This document shows, one piece after another, positions 45,799 through 55,310 of a DNA stretch of 64,000 nucleotides. Below the pieces are notes generated by a model. That model did no database searches. It was not told the origin of the DNA and was given only the letters and a program-made list of their open reading frames with translations. Source of the stretch: Bacillota bacterium (lineage in GTDB: Bacteria; Armatimonadota; HRBIN16); assembly GCA_023511455.1 (NCBI GenBank), contig JAIMBJ010000013.1, positions 1 through 64,000 of the forward strand, written 5' to 3'. Each line of letters begins with the position of its first letter. Within the stretch, counting starts at the first letter, position 1. The position numbers and the translations under genes were made by a program.

Positions 45799-46716
45799 AT
45801 GGCGTTCAAGTATGACCTGGCACGCTTCATCCCGTTTCGCGATGTGGAGGTGTGTGCCCGTGTGCGCGCTATCCCGCGTGAACGAATCACTGAACACCCG
45901 AATCCCGACTTCAAGATTCGCGTCATCGACGACCACGCCGAGTTTTACGCGGCGTTCGCCACCGACATCGTGACCCGCATCAAGCAGGCGCTGGACGAGG
46001 GCAGGCAGTTTGTGGGCATCTTTCCCGTGGGACCCATGCCGCAGTACCCCATCGCTGCCGAGATGATTAACCGCCTGCGCATCCCGATGCACCACGTGCA
46101 TACTTTCAACATGGACGAGTACGCCGACCAGGACGGCAACACCGCCCCGCGCGATTGGGGAGGTTCCTTCCAGCGGGCGATGTGGGAGAGCTTCTTCCTG
46201 CGCATCGATCCCGAGCTGCGCCCACCGGAGAAACAAATCCATTTCCCCACCACCGACGTCATCAAGGACTACAGCAAGATGATTGCCGACATGGGTGGGG
46301 CGGACGTGTGCTACGGCGGCATCGGCTGGTGCGGACATATCGCCTTCTGGGAGGCGCATCTCGGCGATGAGTTCGGCGATGACCTGGAGGCGTATAAACA
46401 GGCGGGCGCGCGGCTGGTGGAACTGCACCCGATGACCATCATGCAGAACGCCCTGCACTCCTTTGGCGGTGACTGGTCGTGGGTACCGCCCAAAGCCAAC
46501 ACTATCGGTCCGGCAGATATTCTGGGCGCGAAGCACCGCAGCTTCTGGCTGGACGGCGACCTGGGCGGAGGGGTCTCGTGGCAGAGGTTTATCGCGCGGC
46601 TGGTGGCGCATGGTCCCGTGAACACGTACGTACCCGGCAGCATCCTGCAGACCGCCCGCACCGACTACACCCTGCTGGGGGGCGTGGCGGACAACGTGGA
46701 AATCCACATGAGCTGA
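45799..46716 (+). CDS. Glucosamine-6-phosphate deaminase/isomerase-like protein
   Basis: The product has 305 residues, longer than typical NagB (~260). ATG 45799 follows GGGAGG. The NagB/RpiA fold motifs are VGIFPVGPMPQYP (phosphate loop region), HTFNMDEYADQDGN (with the catalytic Asp) and GGIGWCGHIAFWE, equivalent to NagB GIGxDGHIAFNE but with Trp-Cys in place of the usual acidic residue. It probably converts an amino-sugar phosphate. It is followed by an oxidoreductase and a PIG-L deacetylase in the same direction. Confidence 0.78.
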   Translation: MAFKYDLARFIPFRDVEVCARVRAIPRERITEHPNPDFKIRVIDDHAEFYAAFATDIVTRIKQALDEGRQFVGIFPVGPMPQYPIAAEMINRLRIPMHHVHTFNMDEYADQDGNTAPRDWGGSFQRAMWESFFLRIDPELRPPEKQIHFPTTDVIKDYSKMIADMGGADVCYGGIGWCGHIAFWEAHLGDEFGDDLEAYKQAGARLVELHPMTIMQNALHSFGGDWSWVPPKANTIGPADILGAKHRSFWLDGDLGGGVSWQRFIARLVAHGPVNTYVPGSILQTARTDYTLLGGVADNVEIHMS

Positions 46717-46728
46717 AGGAGGCAACCG

Positions 46729-47760
46729 ATGGCGGAATACGGTGTGCTGGTTCACGGCGCAGGGTGGGTCTCCACCGAACACGTGCGCGCCTATCAACGC
46801 AATCCCTACACGGAGGTTGTCGCTATCTGCAGCCGCACCCGCGAGAGCGCGGAAAGGTTGAAAGAGACTACCGGCGCGGTCAACGCAAAGATTTACACTG
46901 ACTACGAGCAGGCGCTGGCAGACGCGAACGTGCATCTGGTCTCCATCTGCACCCCGCCAAACCTTCACCCGCGCGAGACCATTCTGGCGGCGCAGGCAGG
47001 AAAGCATATCCTGATAGAAAAAGCGGTCGCCAACAGCCGCGAGGAGCTGATCGAGATGGTCAAAGCAGTGCGGCAGGCGGGTGTGAAGACAGTGGTGAGC
47101 TTCGTGTTGCACTGGAACCCGCAGTTCATGACCATCAAGCGGCTGCTGGAGCAAAACGCCATCGGACGCATCTTCTACGCGGAGGTGGACTACTGGCATC
47201 ACATTGGCCCGCACTACCGCCAGTACGAGTGGAACGTCAAGAAGAGCGTGGCACGCAGTTCCTTCCTGAGCGCGGGTTGCCACGCGGTGGACGCCATCCG
47301 CTACTTCGTGCAGGATGAGATCGACGAGGTGATGGCGTACTCCAACAACACCGACCCTAACTACGAGTACGATACGAACGTGGTGGCGGCGGTGCGGTTC
47401 CGCGGCGGCGCGATTGGCAAACTGTCGTCCATTCTGGATTGCCGGTGCCCGTATGCGTTCAACATCGACCTGCTGGGCGAGCGGGGAACCCTGCGCGACA
47501 ACCGCATCTGGGCGAAGGACCTGTTCCCCGGACAGACGGACTGGATTACGGTTCCCACCATCCGTCCCGACAGCGGCGATGTGACGCACCACCCCTTCCA
47601 CGGCGAGATCGACCACTTCGTGGACTGCGTGCGCAACAACGTGGAGAGCCACGTCAGCCTGTTTGACGCCGCGAAGACGCATGAGGTCATCTACGCCATC
47701 GACGAATCGGCGGCGACGGGTAAGCCGGTGAAGGTGCGTTACGAGGCGTCGGCGGTGTGA
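46729..47760 (+). CDS. Gfo/Idh/MocA-family oxidoreductase
   Basis: The product has 343 residues. The N-terminal Rossmann fold starts GVLVHGAGWVSTEHVRAYQR, with VSICTPPNLHPRETILAAQA and the conserved GKHILIEKAVA (the EKP motif reads EKA). The substrate domain includes GCHAVDAIRYFV and HPFHGEIDHFVDCV. It uses NAD(P) to oxidise or reduce a sugar or derivative. AAGGAGG precedes ATG 46729, 12 bp after the NagB-like gene. Confidence 0.88.
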   Translation: MAEYGVLVHGAGWVSTEHVRAYQRNPYTEVVAICSRTRESAERLKETTGAVNAKIYTDYEQALADANVHLVSICTPPNLHPRETILAAQAGKHILIEKAVANSREELIEMVKAVRQAGVKTVVSFVLHWNPQFMTIKRLLEQNAIGRIFYAEVDYWHHIGPHYRQYEWNVKKSVARSSFLSAGCHAVDAIRYFVQDEIDEVMAYSNNTDPNYEYDTNVVAAVRFRGGAIGKLSSILDCRCPYAFNIDLLGERGTLRDNRIWAKDLFPGQTDWITVPTIRPDSGDVTHHPFHGEIDHFVDCVRNNVESHVSLFDAAKTHEVIYAIDESAATGKPVKVRYEASAV

Positions 47761-47823
47761 TGCGGCATAAGGGGTAAAGATGCATCGGTTCTGGGTTTTC
47801 TGCTACAAGGGAGGATGGTTTAG

Positions 47824-48525
47824 ATGCGCGTTTTAGCGGTGGGCGCACATCCCGACGATATCGAAATCCTGTGCGCGGGCACCCTCCTGCGCTATCGGCA
47901 GCAGGGGCAAGAGGTGGTCATCTGCGTCGCCACCAACGGCGAGCAGGGGCACTTCGTGCTGAAGCCCGACGAACTGCGCCAAATCCGTCATCAGGAGGCA
48001 AAGGCTTCCGCCGACCTGTGCGGGGCGGAGCTTATCTGGATGGACATCCCTGATGAGTTCATCTACCACGACCACGCTACACGCATGGCGTTCATCGAGA
48101 TGGTGCGCAAGGCAAGACCCGATGTGGTCATCACCCACAACCCGACGGACTATCACATGGACCATCGCGTGGTGTCGGAGTTGGTGTTCGTCAGCACCTT
48201 CATCGCCACGCTGCCGCATGTGGAGACCGAAAGCCCGCCCACGCCGCGCCTGCCAGTCATCTACTACATGGACAGCCTGGCGGGGGCGGAGTTTATCCCC
48301 ACCGAATACGTGGACATCACGCCCGTCATCGAGCAGAAGATACAGATGATGGAGTGCCACCAGAGCCAGGTGAAGTGGCTGCGGGAGCATGACAACATCG
48401 ACATCACCGATTTCATCCGCGTGATGGGACGGTTTCGCGGGCTGAGCGCAGGCGTGATGTATGCCGAGGGCTTCCGTCGGCTCGAGGCGTGGGGGCGGGG
48501 TACCGTCACGCGCCTGTTGCCGTGA
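47824..48525 (+). CDS. PIG-L/LmbE-family deacetylase
   Basis: The product has 233 residues. The zinc motif AHPDDIEI is at residues 8-15, and the second metal-binding motif is HNPTDYHMDHR. These enzymes remove N-acetyl groups from GlcNAc-type sugars. With the NagB-like and Gfo/Idh genes upstream it completes a plausible amino-sugar degradation set. AAGGGAGG precedes ATG 47824. Confidence 0.88.
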   Translation: MRVLAVGAHPDDIEILCAGTLLRYRQQGQEVVICVATNGEQGHFVLKPDELRQIRHQEAKASADLCGAELIWMDIPDEFIYHDHATRMAFIEMVRKARPDVVITHNPTDYHMDHRVVSELVFVSTFIATLPHVETESPPTPRLPVIYYMDSLAGAEFIPTEYVDITPVIEQKIQMMECHQSQVKWLREHDNIDITDFIRVMGRFRGLSAGVMYAEGFRRLEAWGRGTVTRLLP

Positions 48526-48537
48526 GCCGGGGGGGCG

Positions 48538-48735
48538 ATGATAAAGCGATTTGCGAAGGTCCTCGCCGAGATAGCGATTGTGCTGGCGGCTGGGGGGATG
48601 ATGCTGGCTATGGGGCAGGAGCTGCTTGCCAAACGCCACGTGGGCGGCGCGGTTATCTCCTTGGCAGACGGGCACGTGAGATGGATACGACTGCCGGAAG
48701 AGGAGCGGTGGGAAGTGGCGAACGAGCGCAAATAG
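48538..48735 (+). CDS. Mini membrane protein carrying only the pseudopilin DGH tail
   Basis: The product has 65 residues. An N-terminal membrane helix (IAIVLAAGGMMLAMGQELL) leads straight into RHVGGAVISLADGHVRWIRL, the same H...ADGH(V/A)KW element that ends DUF1559-type pseudopilins (compare [11 protein letters not shown] at 23926 and [13 protein letters not shown] at 28785). The prepilin cleavage motif and the whole globular middle are missing. A purine-rich GGGGGGGCG precedes ATG 48538. It is probably cotranscribed with the deacetylase. It is either a relic or a dedicated tail-only partner. Confidence 0.55.
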   Translation: MIKRFAKVLAEIAIVLAAGGMMLAMGQELLAKRHVGGAVISLADGHVRWIRLPEEERWEVANERK

Positions 48736-48747
48736 ACGGCGCGGCGG

Positions 48748-49083
48748 CTATCTCTCTTCCCAGACCACCTTCCCCGTGCGGAGCACTTCTGAAAGGAAGT
48801 CCGCAGGTTCCACCTGCTGCAGGTCTTCGGGAGAGGCGGCGATGGCTTCTATCGGTTCCCAAACGCGGGCGGCGGCAATCCCTAATGTCTCCAAACGGGC
48901 GCGAAGCCCCATCCCCTTGAAGTCGGAGGAGACCACCAGCAGGTCGATGTCACTGTAGTTGTCACCCTCCCCCCGAGCACGGGAGCCGAAAAGGATGACC
49001 TTCTGCGGATGCACGCCCAGTATCCTCAACTGCTCGCAGTAGCGCTGCACAATGGATTCTATGGAAGCTGCTCTTTGATCCAT
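48748..49083 (-). CDS. MNT-type nucleotidyltransferase
   Basis: The product has 111 residues. The signature VILFGSRARGEGDNYSDIDL (GS...DxD) marks the minimal nucleotidyltransferases. It overlaps the upstream HEPN gene by 25 bp. It is the second MNT/HEPN pair of the window, with HEPN first, unlike the pair at 35115-35860. Confidence 0.8.
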   Translation of the reverse strand: MDQRAASIESIVQRYCEQLRILGVHPQKVILFGSRARGEGDNYSDIDLLVVSSDFKGMGLRARLETLGIAAARVWEPIEAIAASPEDLQQVEPADFLSEVLRTGKVVWEER

Positions 49084-49442
49084 CGTAGAACCTCCTTGCT
49101 GTGCTGCAGGTACAGGCGAGCTATCGGCTCCGTGTATTCAGTGAGTGCCTGGGACAAATCCTGCGGGTATCTCGTGACAATGCTGGCGTCGCCTATCTTG
49201 CCGATAAACTCTGTGTGTTCCTGAGGTACCGGCAGCTGGGCAAGCTGAGCCAGAAGAATAAGATTATGCGTACGAGGTGGGGGTTGCGCAGTGCGCTCGG
49301 TAACAGCCGCCTTCAGCATCTTCTCAATGGCGAGGTGACAGAAAAATACGACGTACAAATACCTGCCCGCGACCAACATCTGCTCAGCAGTGTCTATATC
49401 ATACTCTGCTTGTTTTACCCATTCCTGAGTCGCTTTGAACAT
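49059..49442 (-). CDS. HEPN-domain protein
   Basis: The product has 127 residues from ATG 49442. It has the HEPN helical pattern WVKQAEYDIDTAEQMLVAGR, YVVFFCHLAIEKMLKAAV and RTHNLILLAQLA, with the conserved R-T-H-N. It is cotranscribed with the downstream MNT gene. A TATGAT -10-like element is upstream and no clear SD was found, so the start is uncertain. Confidence 0.75.
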   Translation of the reverse strand: MFKATQEWVKQAEYDIDTAEQMLVAGRYLYVVFFCHLAIEKMLKAAVTERTAQPPPRTHNLILLAQLAQLPVPQEHTEFIGKIGDASIVTRYPQDLSQALTEYTEPIARLYLQHSKEVLRWIKEQLP

Positions 49443-49704
49443 TATGCTCACCACGCTAATCATATCAAAGGGGGCAAGGAAGCGCAAGATACTGCCCCAG
49501 TTCAGCCAGCGTCGGCAGCCGGAGGCTCTGGTCTGTGTTTCAAGGAAGCCACCTGCAAGAGTACATCTATATTGTGTGAAAGAGACGCGCGCGCAACCCA
49601 CTACGTCGATGGTGGGAGCATTGTTTCTTCAAAACCCTTGCGCATCCCTGCAGGAAACCGGTGACTCTTTGCCTAAACACACCTTTAAGGAAGAGGTACC
49701 CCTC
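49443..49704. other. Intergenic region without supportable gene
   Basis: About 260 bp between the HEPN start and the promoter of the M28/FtsX gene. Short frames exist on both strands but lack start signals and recognisable domains. Confidence 0.5.
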
Positions 49705-49733
49705 TTCACAGGCACGCGTGGTTATGTTATCAT
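49705..49733 (+). promoter_or_regulatory. Promoter of the pseudo-M28/FtsX gene
   Basis: TTCACA (49705-49710) and TATCAT (49728-49733) are spaced by 17 bp, 35 bp before ATG 49768. Confidence 0.6.
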
Positions 49734-49767
49734 AAGGTAAAGCCAAACGCCGAAGAAGGTGGTAAAC

Positions 49768-52700
49768 ATGAAGGTGCGTTTCCTGTGGGCATGTTTCGCC
49801 CTGATCTGGCTGGAGGTTTTCGGGACGGCGGCGTGGAGCCAGCCGAAGGTGGATCCGGAGGTTGCGGAAGCGTACAAACGACTGGCTGGAGCCGTGTCCT
49901 CACAGCGCATCCGCCAGACGGTATATCAGCTCTCCTCGTATCCATCCCGTGTGGCAGGATACCCGGGCTCGGAAGCGGCGGCGAATTGGATTGAGGAGCA
50001 GTTCCGCCAGATTGGACTGCAGCGGGTGACCACGGAGGAGTTCGCAGTTACCGTTCCCGTAGACAAGGGCGCGAAACTGCGCGTGGGCAACCGTGAGTTT
50101 CCGCTGTACGCAATGTGGCCCAATTTGGTGCGAACCTCGCAGCTGCCACCAGAAGGCATCACGGGTCCCGTCATCTACGCGCGCGACGGCAAACTGCCCA
50201 ACTTCAGCGGAAAGAACGTGGAAGGCAGCATCGTGCTGGTCGACTTCAACTGCGGTACCGACTGGCTGAACGCGCCGCGCCTTGGAGCGAAGGCAGTCAT
50301 CTTCATCGAACCGAACGCCACCATGCGCGGCGAGGCGGAGTCCAAGTTCATCGGCATTCCGGTCACCGTGCCGCGCTTTTACATCCGCAAGAGCGACGCC
50401 GCGCCTCTGCTTGCGCTCACTGCCGAGCAGCGCGAGGTGAAAGGCACGCTCTTCTGCAACATGCCCTGGGAGCGACGCACCACCCGCAACATCATCGGCT
50501 GGATAGAGGGCTCCGACCCGAAGTTTAAGAACCAGATTATCGTCATCTCCGCCTACTATGATGCGATGTCCGCCGTGCCCGCACTCGCTCCGGGTGCGGA
50601 GAGCGCGTGTGGACTTGCCGGACTGCTGGAGGTCGCGCGCGCCTACAAAGCCAATCCGCCCAAGCGCACCATCATGTTCCTCGCCACCAGCGCGCACTTC
50701 CTCTCCCTGCAGGGCGTGCGGGAGTGGATGGACCGGCACATGTTCGAGCTGGAACGCCCCAACGTCGGGCAGCGGCTGGTCAACTCGCTCATCAGCACCA
50801 TCGGTATCAAGCCAAAGCAGAAGAAGCTGCTGGACATCTACCTGTTCCTGTCGCTGGACCTCTCCAGCAAGTCGCGGCAGGTGGGTCTGTTCTATAAAGG
50901 CTACTTCTACGATATGCGCGAGGACGTGCAGAACCGCTTTTCGGATACCGCGCGCATCTGCCGCGAAAACGCCGAGAAGGTGGGCTACGTGCTGGGCTTC
51001 GACCATAGAAAGGCGTTTGCCGACGGGGTCAACCCGGTGGAGGGCAAGAACTGGCGCAACTACCTGCCCGGCAAGTTCGCCTTCGACGCGGAGGTGGTGA
51101 CGCTATCCGGCGCGAACGGCATGACCTTCTGTACTACCGACGACTCGCGCGCGCTGGTGGATACACCGTTTGATACGCCGGAAAAGGTCAACATAGCTAA
51201 CGTCACTCGCCAGACGAAGCTGATTGCCTGTCTGCTGTATCATATCCTGAACGACACCAACGCGCCCGGCGAGCTGAACGTGCCGCGCTTCCCCATCTCC
51301 GAACCCGGCAACTTCCAGACGATGGGTTTGCAGGGTGGATTCGGCACGCTGGACGGACAGGTGGTGCTGTTTGACCCGCGCAAGAGCTTCATCCCCAACC
51401 AGCCAGTGCCTGGGTCGCTGGCGGTAGTGCGTCATGCCACCAAGACCTTCATGGGCGTGCGCGGCAACATGATCCAGAAGGTGGGCGACGATGCTTACTT
51501 CCGCTTCCCCGGCATCCCGCCCATCACTGCCTATGGCTGGAACCGGATGACCAGCATCGCCGCCTACCGCCTGAACGAGCAAACCGGCGAGATTGAGTTC
51601 GCGCCGGACCTGGGCGTTACGGGTGCCTCGGAGTATGCCATAGATTTCACCATGTCCACCGGGCGCAAGACCACCCGCATCGTCGTCTTCCGCTGTGTGC
51701 CGACGTCTATCTATGACCTGGTAGACCAGCAGGCACTGCGTGCGCTGACCACGATGGAGGTGCTGGACGGCGAGACGAACGGACAGCCGCGCATGTACGG
51801 CTACACACTGGCGACCGTGCAGGACTACTCGTTGACCTCCTATGTGGAGGATGTGGCAGTGGTGTTCGCACAGCCCGGTTCGCGCATCAAGATTATGATG
51901 GGCGTGGGCCCTGGAGCCACGCGCTTCCTGCTGATTAACTCCACGCCTCAGAAGCCGGAGGGTGAGGGGTATCTGGTGGCAGGCAGCGCAGAGGAGGCGC
52001 AGGGATTTGTGGTGCGCACCTTCTCGGAGCGGGAGCTGACCGAACGCGACCTGATTGCGCGCGGCGGCACCATCGCCAACACCGCCCTGCGGGTGGCGGA
52101 AGACATGTGGAACCTGGATGAGTGGCGGATGAGCCGCCTGCGCCAGTTCCGCATCATTAACGAAGGACTGGAGCAGCTGCACGGGCTGGCGAAAGAGCAT
52201 CTGGACAAAGCCCGCGCCGCGCTGGAGCGCAGAGATTACGCCACCTTCGACTCTTACGCCCGTGCGGCATGGGGCTACGAAGCGCGTGCCTATCCCGACG
52301 TGCAGGCAACCGCCAACGACGTGGTGCGCGGTGTCATCTTCTATATGTTCCTGCTGATGCCCTTCGCCTACTTTATGGAGCGGTTGCTGTTCGGCTTCAG
52401 CGACCTGAAACGCCAGCTGTTGGCTGCATTCATCATCTTCCTGCTGGTGTTCTTCGCTTTCAGCCAGATACACCCGGCGTTCCAGCTGGTGAGCAACCTG
52501 TTTGTGGTGCTGCTGGCGTTCATCATGCTGGCGCTGTCGCTGCTGGTTACCTTCATGGTCGCGGGCAAGTTCGAGGAGCAGCTCAAGCAGCTCAACCGGC
52601 AGATTAGCGGCATCCACCGTGCGGACATCGGACGGGTGAGTGTGGCCTTTGCCGCGTTCAATCTGGGTGTGTCCAACATGCGCCGGCGCAAGGCGCGCAC

Positions 52701-54393
52701 CCTGCTCACCAGCATCACACTGGTTTTGCTCACGTTCATTGTGCTGTCGTTCACCTCTATCGTGAACGTGTTGCGCTTCAACAAGGTTCCTGCACCAGGC
52801 ACGCCCCTGTATAACGGTATCATGATTCGCACCGCGCTGTGGGAGCCTCTGCAGGAGCCTGCGTACCGACTGCTGCAGGATGAGTTCCGTGACAGGGCGG
52901 TGGCTCCCCGCTCGTGGTTCTTTGGCGCGGCGTTCGGCGAACAGTCGTTCCTTACCCTGCGACGAGGCGACCGCCAGTACGACGCCAAGGCGGCGGTGGG
53001 TTTATCGCCTGCCGAGGCAGAGGTCACGCAACCTCAGAAAGCCCTGGTGGCGGGACGCTGGTTCCGGGAGGGCGACCGCTACGTGGCTATCGTGCCCACG
53101 GCGATTGCCCAGCAACTGCGCATCGAGCCGGCGGACGTGGGTAAAGCGAAGGTCAACTTCAGCGGCGTGGACTATACGGTCATTGGCATTCTGGATAGCC
53201 AGAAGTTCAAGCAGATTACCGACCTCGACCGCGAGCCGCTGACACCGGTAGACTTCATCCTGATGCAGAAGATGCAGCGACAGGGAGCGGGCGCAGGCGA
53301 GGCAGGATTCCGCGAGTACGTCCACCTCGAACCCGACGCCTGTTTCTACATCCCGTACAAGACGCTGATGAACATCGGTGGCGAAATCCGCAGCATCGCT
53401 ATCTCCTTCGCAACGCCTGACGAGGTGCGAGTGGTTCTGGATAAGCTGATGCCGCGCCTGGGCTTGAATATCTACGCGGGTCAGGGCGACAGGACGTGGC
53501 GATACTCCACGCTCGCGGCGACGTCAGGACGGGGTATCGAGTTCGTCGTTATCCCGGTACTGATTGCTGCGCTTATCGTGTTGCAGACCATGCTGAGCAG
53601 CGTATACGAGCGCGTGAAGGAGATACATATTTTCTCATCGCTGGGGTTATCGCCCACGCACATCGGTTTGCTGTTCCTTGCGGAGGCGATGGTGTACGCC
53701 ATCCTCGGCTCGGTGACGGGTTACTTCCTGGGTCAGCTCAGCGCGAAGATTATCGTATGGCTGAACGTGCCGGGGCTGTACCTGAACTTCTCGTCGATGG
53801 CGGCGGTGGTCTCCACGCTGATTGTGGTGGCAACGGTACTGGGGTCTACCATCTACCCCGCCCGCAAAGCGTCGGAGGTGGCGACGCCTGCCCTGGAGCG
53901 CACCTGGCGCGTGCCCGAGCCGGAAGGCGACGTGTGGCGCATCCCGATGCCCTTCTCGGTGACTCGCGTGCAGGCGGCTGGCTTGAACTCGTTCCTGAGC
54001 GAGTGGCTGCAGGCTTATGAGGAGTACTCCATCGGCGACTTCGTGACGCAGGGCGTGAAAGCGGAAGAGTACGAGTACGACGGCGGCACCGCCTATCGCA
54101 TCACCTGTACGGCATGGGTCGCGCCCTTTGACCTCGGTGTGAGTCAGAACGTGGAGATCGAAGCCACCCCCACCGACATGCCCGATGTGTACGACCTGCA
54201 CCTGACGCTGACACGCCTGAGCGGCGACATCGCCAACTGGAAGCGCGTGAACCGTCGCTTCCTGAACACCCTGCGCAAACAGTTCCTCATCTGGCGGACG
54301 CTGCGCCAGGAGGAGCGCGAACGCTACCTGCAGAAGACCGATGGGCGACAGGCGGCGGGCGTGCCCAGCACACAACCGGCAACAGGTGCTTAG
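49768..54393 (+). CDS. Fusion of zinc-ligand-less M28 peptidase domain to FtsX-type permease
   Basis: The product has 1541 residues. The ATG 49768 start has GAAGGTGG upstream; a signal-like segment follows. Residues ~55-420 match M28 aminopeptidases with a PA-type insert (SSYPSRVAGYPGSEAAANWI, IVLVDFNCGTDWL, NIIGWIEGSDPKFKNQIIVI). The zinc ligands are replaced: H-x-D is YYD, the DDN-A-SG motif is ESACG and the E-E pair is AH. From ~855 there are three membrane helices, then MacB/FtsX-like halves (NMRRRKARTLLTSITLVLLT; VYERVKEIHIFSSLGLSPTH; IYPARKASEVATPALERTW), ending in a ~150-residue cytoplasmic domain. It is probably an inner-membrane ABC permease with a large extracytoplasmic binding domain. 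An FtsX permease and ATPase occur downstream at 59192-60589. Confidence 0.8.
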   Translation: MKVRFLWACFALIWLEVFGTAAWSQPKVDPEVAEAYKRLAGAVSSQRIRQTVYQLSSYPSRVAGYPGSEAAANWIEEQFRQIGLQRVTTEEFAVTVPVDKGAKLRVGNREFPLYAMWPNLVRTSQLPPEGITGPVIYARDGKLPNFSGKNVEGSIVLVDFNCGTDWLNAPRLGAKAVIFIEPNATMRGEAESKFIGIPVTVPRFYIRKSDAAPLLALTAEQREVKGTLFCNMPWERRTTRNIIGWIEGSDPKFKNQIIVISAYYDAMSAVPALAPGAESACGLAGLLEVARAYKANPPKRTIMFLATSAHFLSLQGVREWMDRHMFELERPNVGQRLVNSLISTIGIKPKQKKLLDIYLFLSLDLSSKSRQVGLFYKGYFYDMREDVQNRFSDTARICRENAEKVGYVLGFDHRKAFADGVNPVEGKNWRNYLPGKFAFDAEVVTLSGANGMTFCTTDDSRALVDTPFDTPEKVNIANVTRQTKLIACLLYHILNDTNAPGELNVPRFPISEPGNFQTMGLQGGFGTLDGQVVLFDPRKSFIPNQPVPGSLAVVRHATKTFMGVRGNMIQKVGDDAYFRFPGIPPITAYGWNRMTSIAAYRLNEQTGEIEFAPDLGVTGASEYAIDFTMSTGRKTTRIVVFRCVPTSIYDLVDQQALRALTTMEVLDGETNGQPRMYGYTLATVQDYSLTSYVEDVAVVFAQPGSRIKIMMGVGPGATRFLLINSTPQKPEGEGYLVAGSAEEAQGFVVRTFSERELTERDLIARGGTIANTALRVAEDMWNLDEWRMSRLRQFRIINEGLEQLHGLAKEHLDKARAALERRDYATFDSYARAAWGYEARAYPDVQATANDVVRGVIFYMFLLMPFAYFMERLLFGFSDLKRQLLAAFIIFLLVFFAFSQIHPAFQLVSNLFVVLLAFIMLALSLLVTFMVAGKFEEQLKQLNRQISGIHRADIGRVSVAFAAFNLGVSNMRRRKARTLLTSITLVLLTFIVLSFTSIVNVLRFNKVPAPGTPLYNGIMIRTALWEPLQEPAYRLLQDEFRDRAVAPRSWFFGAAFGEQSFLTLRRGDRQYDAKAAVGLSPAEAEVTQPQKALVAGRWFREGDRYVAIVPTAIAQQLRIEPADVGKAKVNFSGVDYTVIGILDSQKFKQITDLDREPLTPVDFILMQKMQRQGAGAGEAGFREYVHLEPDACFYIPYKTLMNIGGEIRSIAISFATPDEVRVVLDKLMPRLGLNIYAGQGDRTWRYSTLAATSGRGIEFVVIPVLIAALIVLQTMLSSVYERVKEIHIFSSLGLSPTHIGLLFLAEAMVYAILGSVTGYFLGQLSAKIIVWLNVPGLYLNFSSMAAVVSTLIVVATVLGSTIYPARKASEVATPALERTWRVPEPEGDVWRIPMPFSVTRVQAAGLNSFLSEWLQAYEEYSIGDFVTQGVKAEEYEYDGGTAYRITCTAWVAPFDLGVSQNVEIEATPTDMPDVYDLHLTLTRLSGDIANWKRVNRRFLNTLRKQFLIWRTLRQEERERYLQKTDGRQAAGVPSTQPATGA

Positions 54394-54430
54394 GCTGTAA
54401 GGAGGACATGCGCTCGCGGAGGGAACCGAG

Positions 54431-54913
54431 TTGGGATACTACGTGATTGCACAGGACGGCAATCGCTACGGTCCGGCGGACATACCCACCCTGCAGCAGT
54501 GGGTGAGGGAGGGGCGTATCGCGCCCAATACCACGCTGGAAGACGAATTCACGGGCACGCAAATACGGGCGAGCCTGCTACCGGAGCTGAGCCATCTGTT
54601 CCCGAGCCAGACCGTCCCACCCGGCGATAGTTACCGGCAACCTCCACCAATGGCCGGCGGGGGACCGAGCAGCAGGGCGACGACCGCGCTGGTGCTGGGG
54701 ATACTCGGCTTGCTGTGCTGTGGGTTGCTGGGTATCCCGGCGATGATTATCGGCAAGCAGGAGATGAACAGCATCGATCAGGGGTTGGCTCCTGTGGAAG
54801 GGCGCGGTTTAGCACAGGCAGGATATATCCTGGGCATTGTATCGCTGGCGATTTGGGTGTTGGGCATGCTGGCATGGCTGGCAGCTTTCAGTTCGATGAC
54901 GGCACTGCGGTGA
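54431..54913 (+). CDS. GYF_2/DUF4190 membrane protein
   Basis: The product has 160 residues. The TTG start at 54431 has GGAGGG upstream. The N-terminal GYF_2-like domain is YYVIAQDGNRYGPADIPTLQ (~2-50), followed by a Pro-rich linker and a DUF4190-type pair of membrane helices (ALVLGILGLLCCGLLGIPAM, GYILGIVSLAIWVLGML). Such proteins are common but uncharacterised. It follows the pseudo-M28 gene by 37 bp. Confidence 0.75.
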   Translation: MGYYVIAQDGNRYGPADIPTLQQWVREGRIAPNTTLEDEFTGTQIRASLLPELSHLFPSQTVPPGDSYRQPPPMAGGGPSSRATTALVLGILGLLCCGLLGIPAMIIGKQEMNSIDQGLAPVEGRGLAQAGYILGIVSLAIWVLGMLAWLAAFSSMTALR

Positions 54914-54931
54914 CTGTTGAAGGATTTAAAG

Positions 54932-55297
54932 ATGCGGCAAGCGTGGCTCCTGGCGACGGTGCTGGGGATCATCTGGACGGCGGCTTATTTTCTGAAGCCG
55001 TATGTGGAGCACACGCCCGTGCTGTGTACCTTTCGGATGGTGACGGGTAAGCCCTGTCCGACCTGCGGAATGACGCGCGCTACCTGTGCGCTCGCACACG
55101 GGGAATGGGCAAAAGCGATGGCGTATCACCCGCTGGTGATACCTTTCTGGCTAACGCTGGTGACGTTGTTGTGGACGCATCTGGTGATGCCGTTAGCCCT
55201 GCAGACGCAGCGGTGGCGTATGGTGAGTGCGTGGGCGTTTATCGGCGTGGTCGGAGTGGGATTCATGTTGCGGATAGTGGAGTGGATCTCGGGATGA
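54932..55297 (+). CDS. DUF2752 membrane protein
   Basis: The product has 121 residues. ATG 54932 has AAGGA seven bases upstream; a TTG 15 bp earlier is possible. The family signature KPCPTCGMTRA is followed by a small membrane protein with three helices. Function is unknown. It is in the same direction as, and 18 bp after, the GYF gene. Confidence 0.8.
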   Translation: MRQAWLLATVLGIIWTAAYFLKPYVEHTPVLCTFRMVTGKPCPTCGMTRATCALAHGEWAKAMAYHPLVIPFWLTLVTLLWTHLVMPLALQTQRWRMVSAWAFIGVVGVGFMLRIVEWISG

Positions 55298-55310
55298 GTC
55301 CTTGAGGTTG

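Noticed and set aside
51103-52617. 504-codon minus-strand frame inside the M28/FtsX gene
   Set aside because: Shadow frame with no start signal; the plus-strand protein is coherent throughout.
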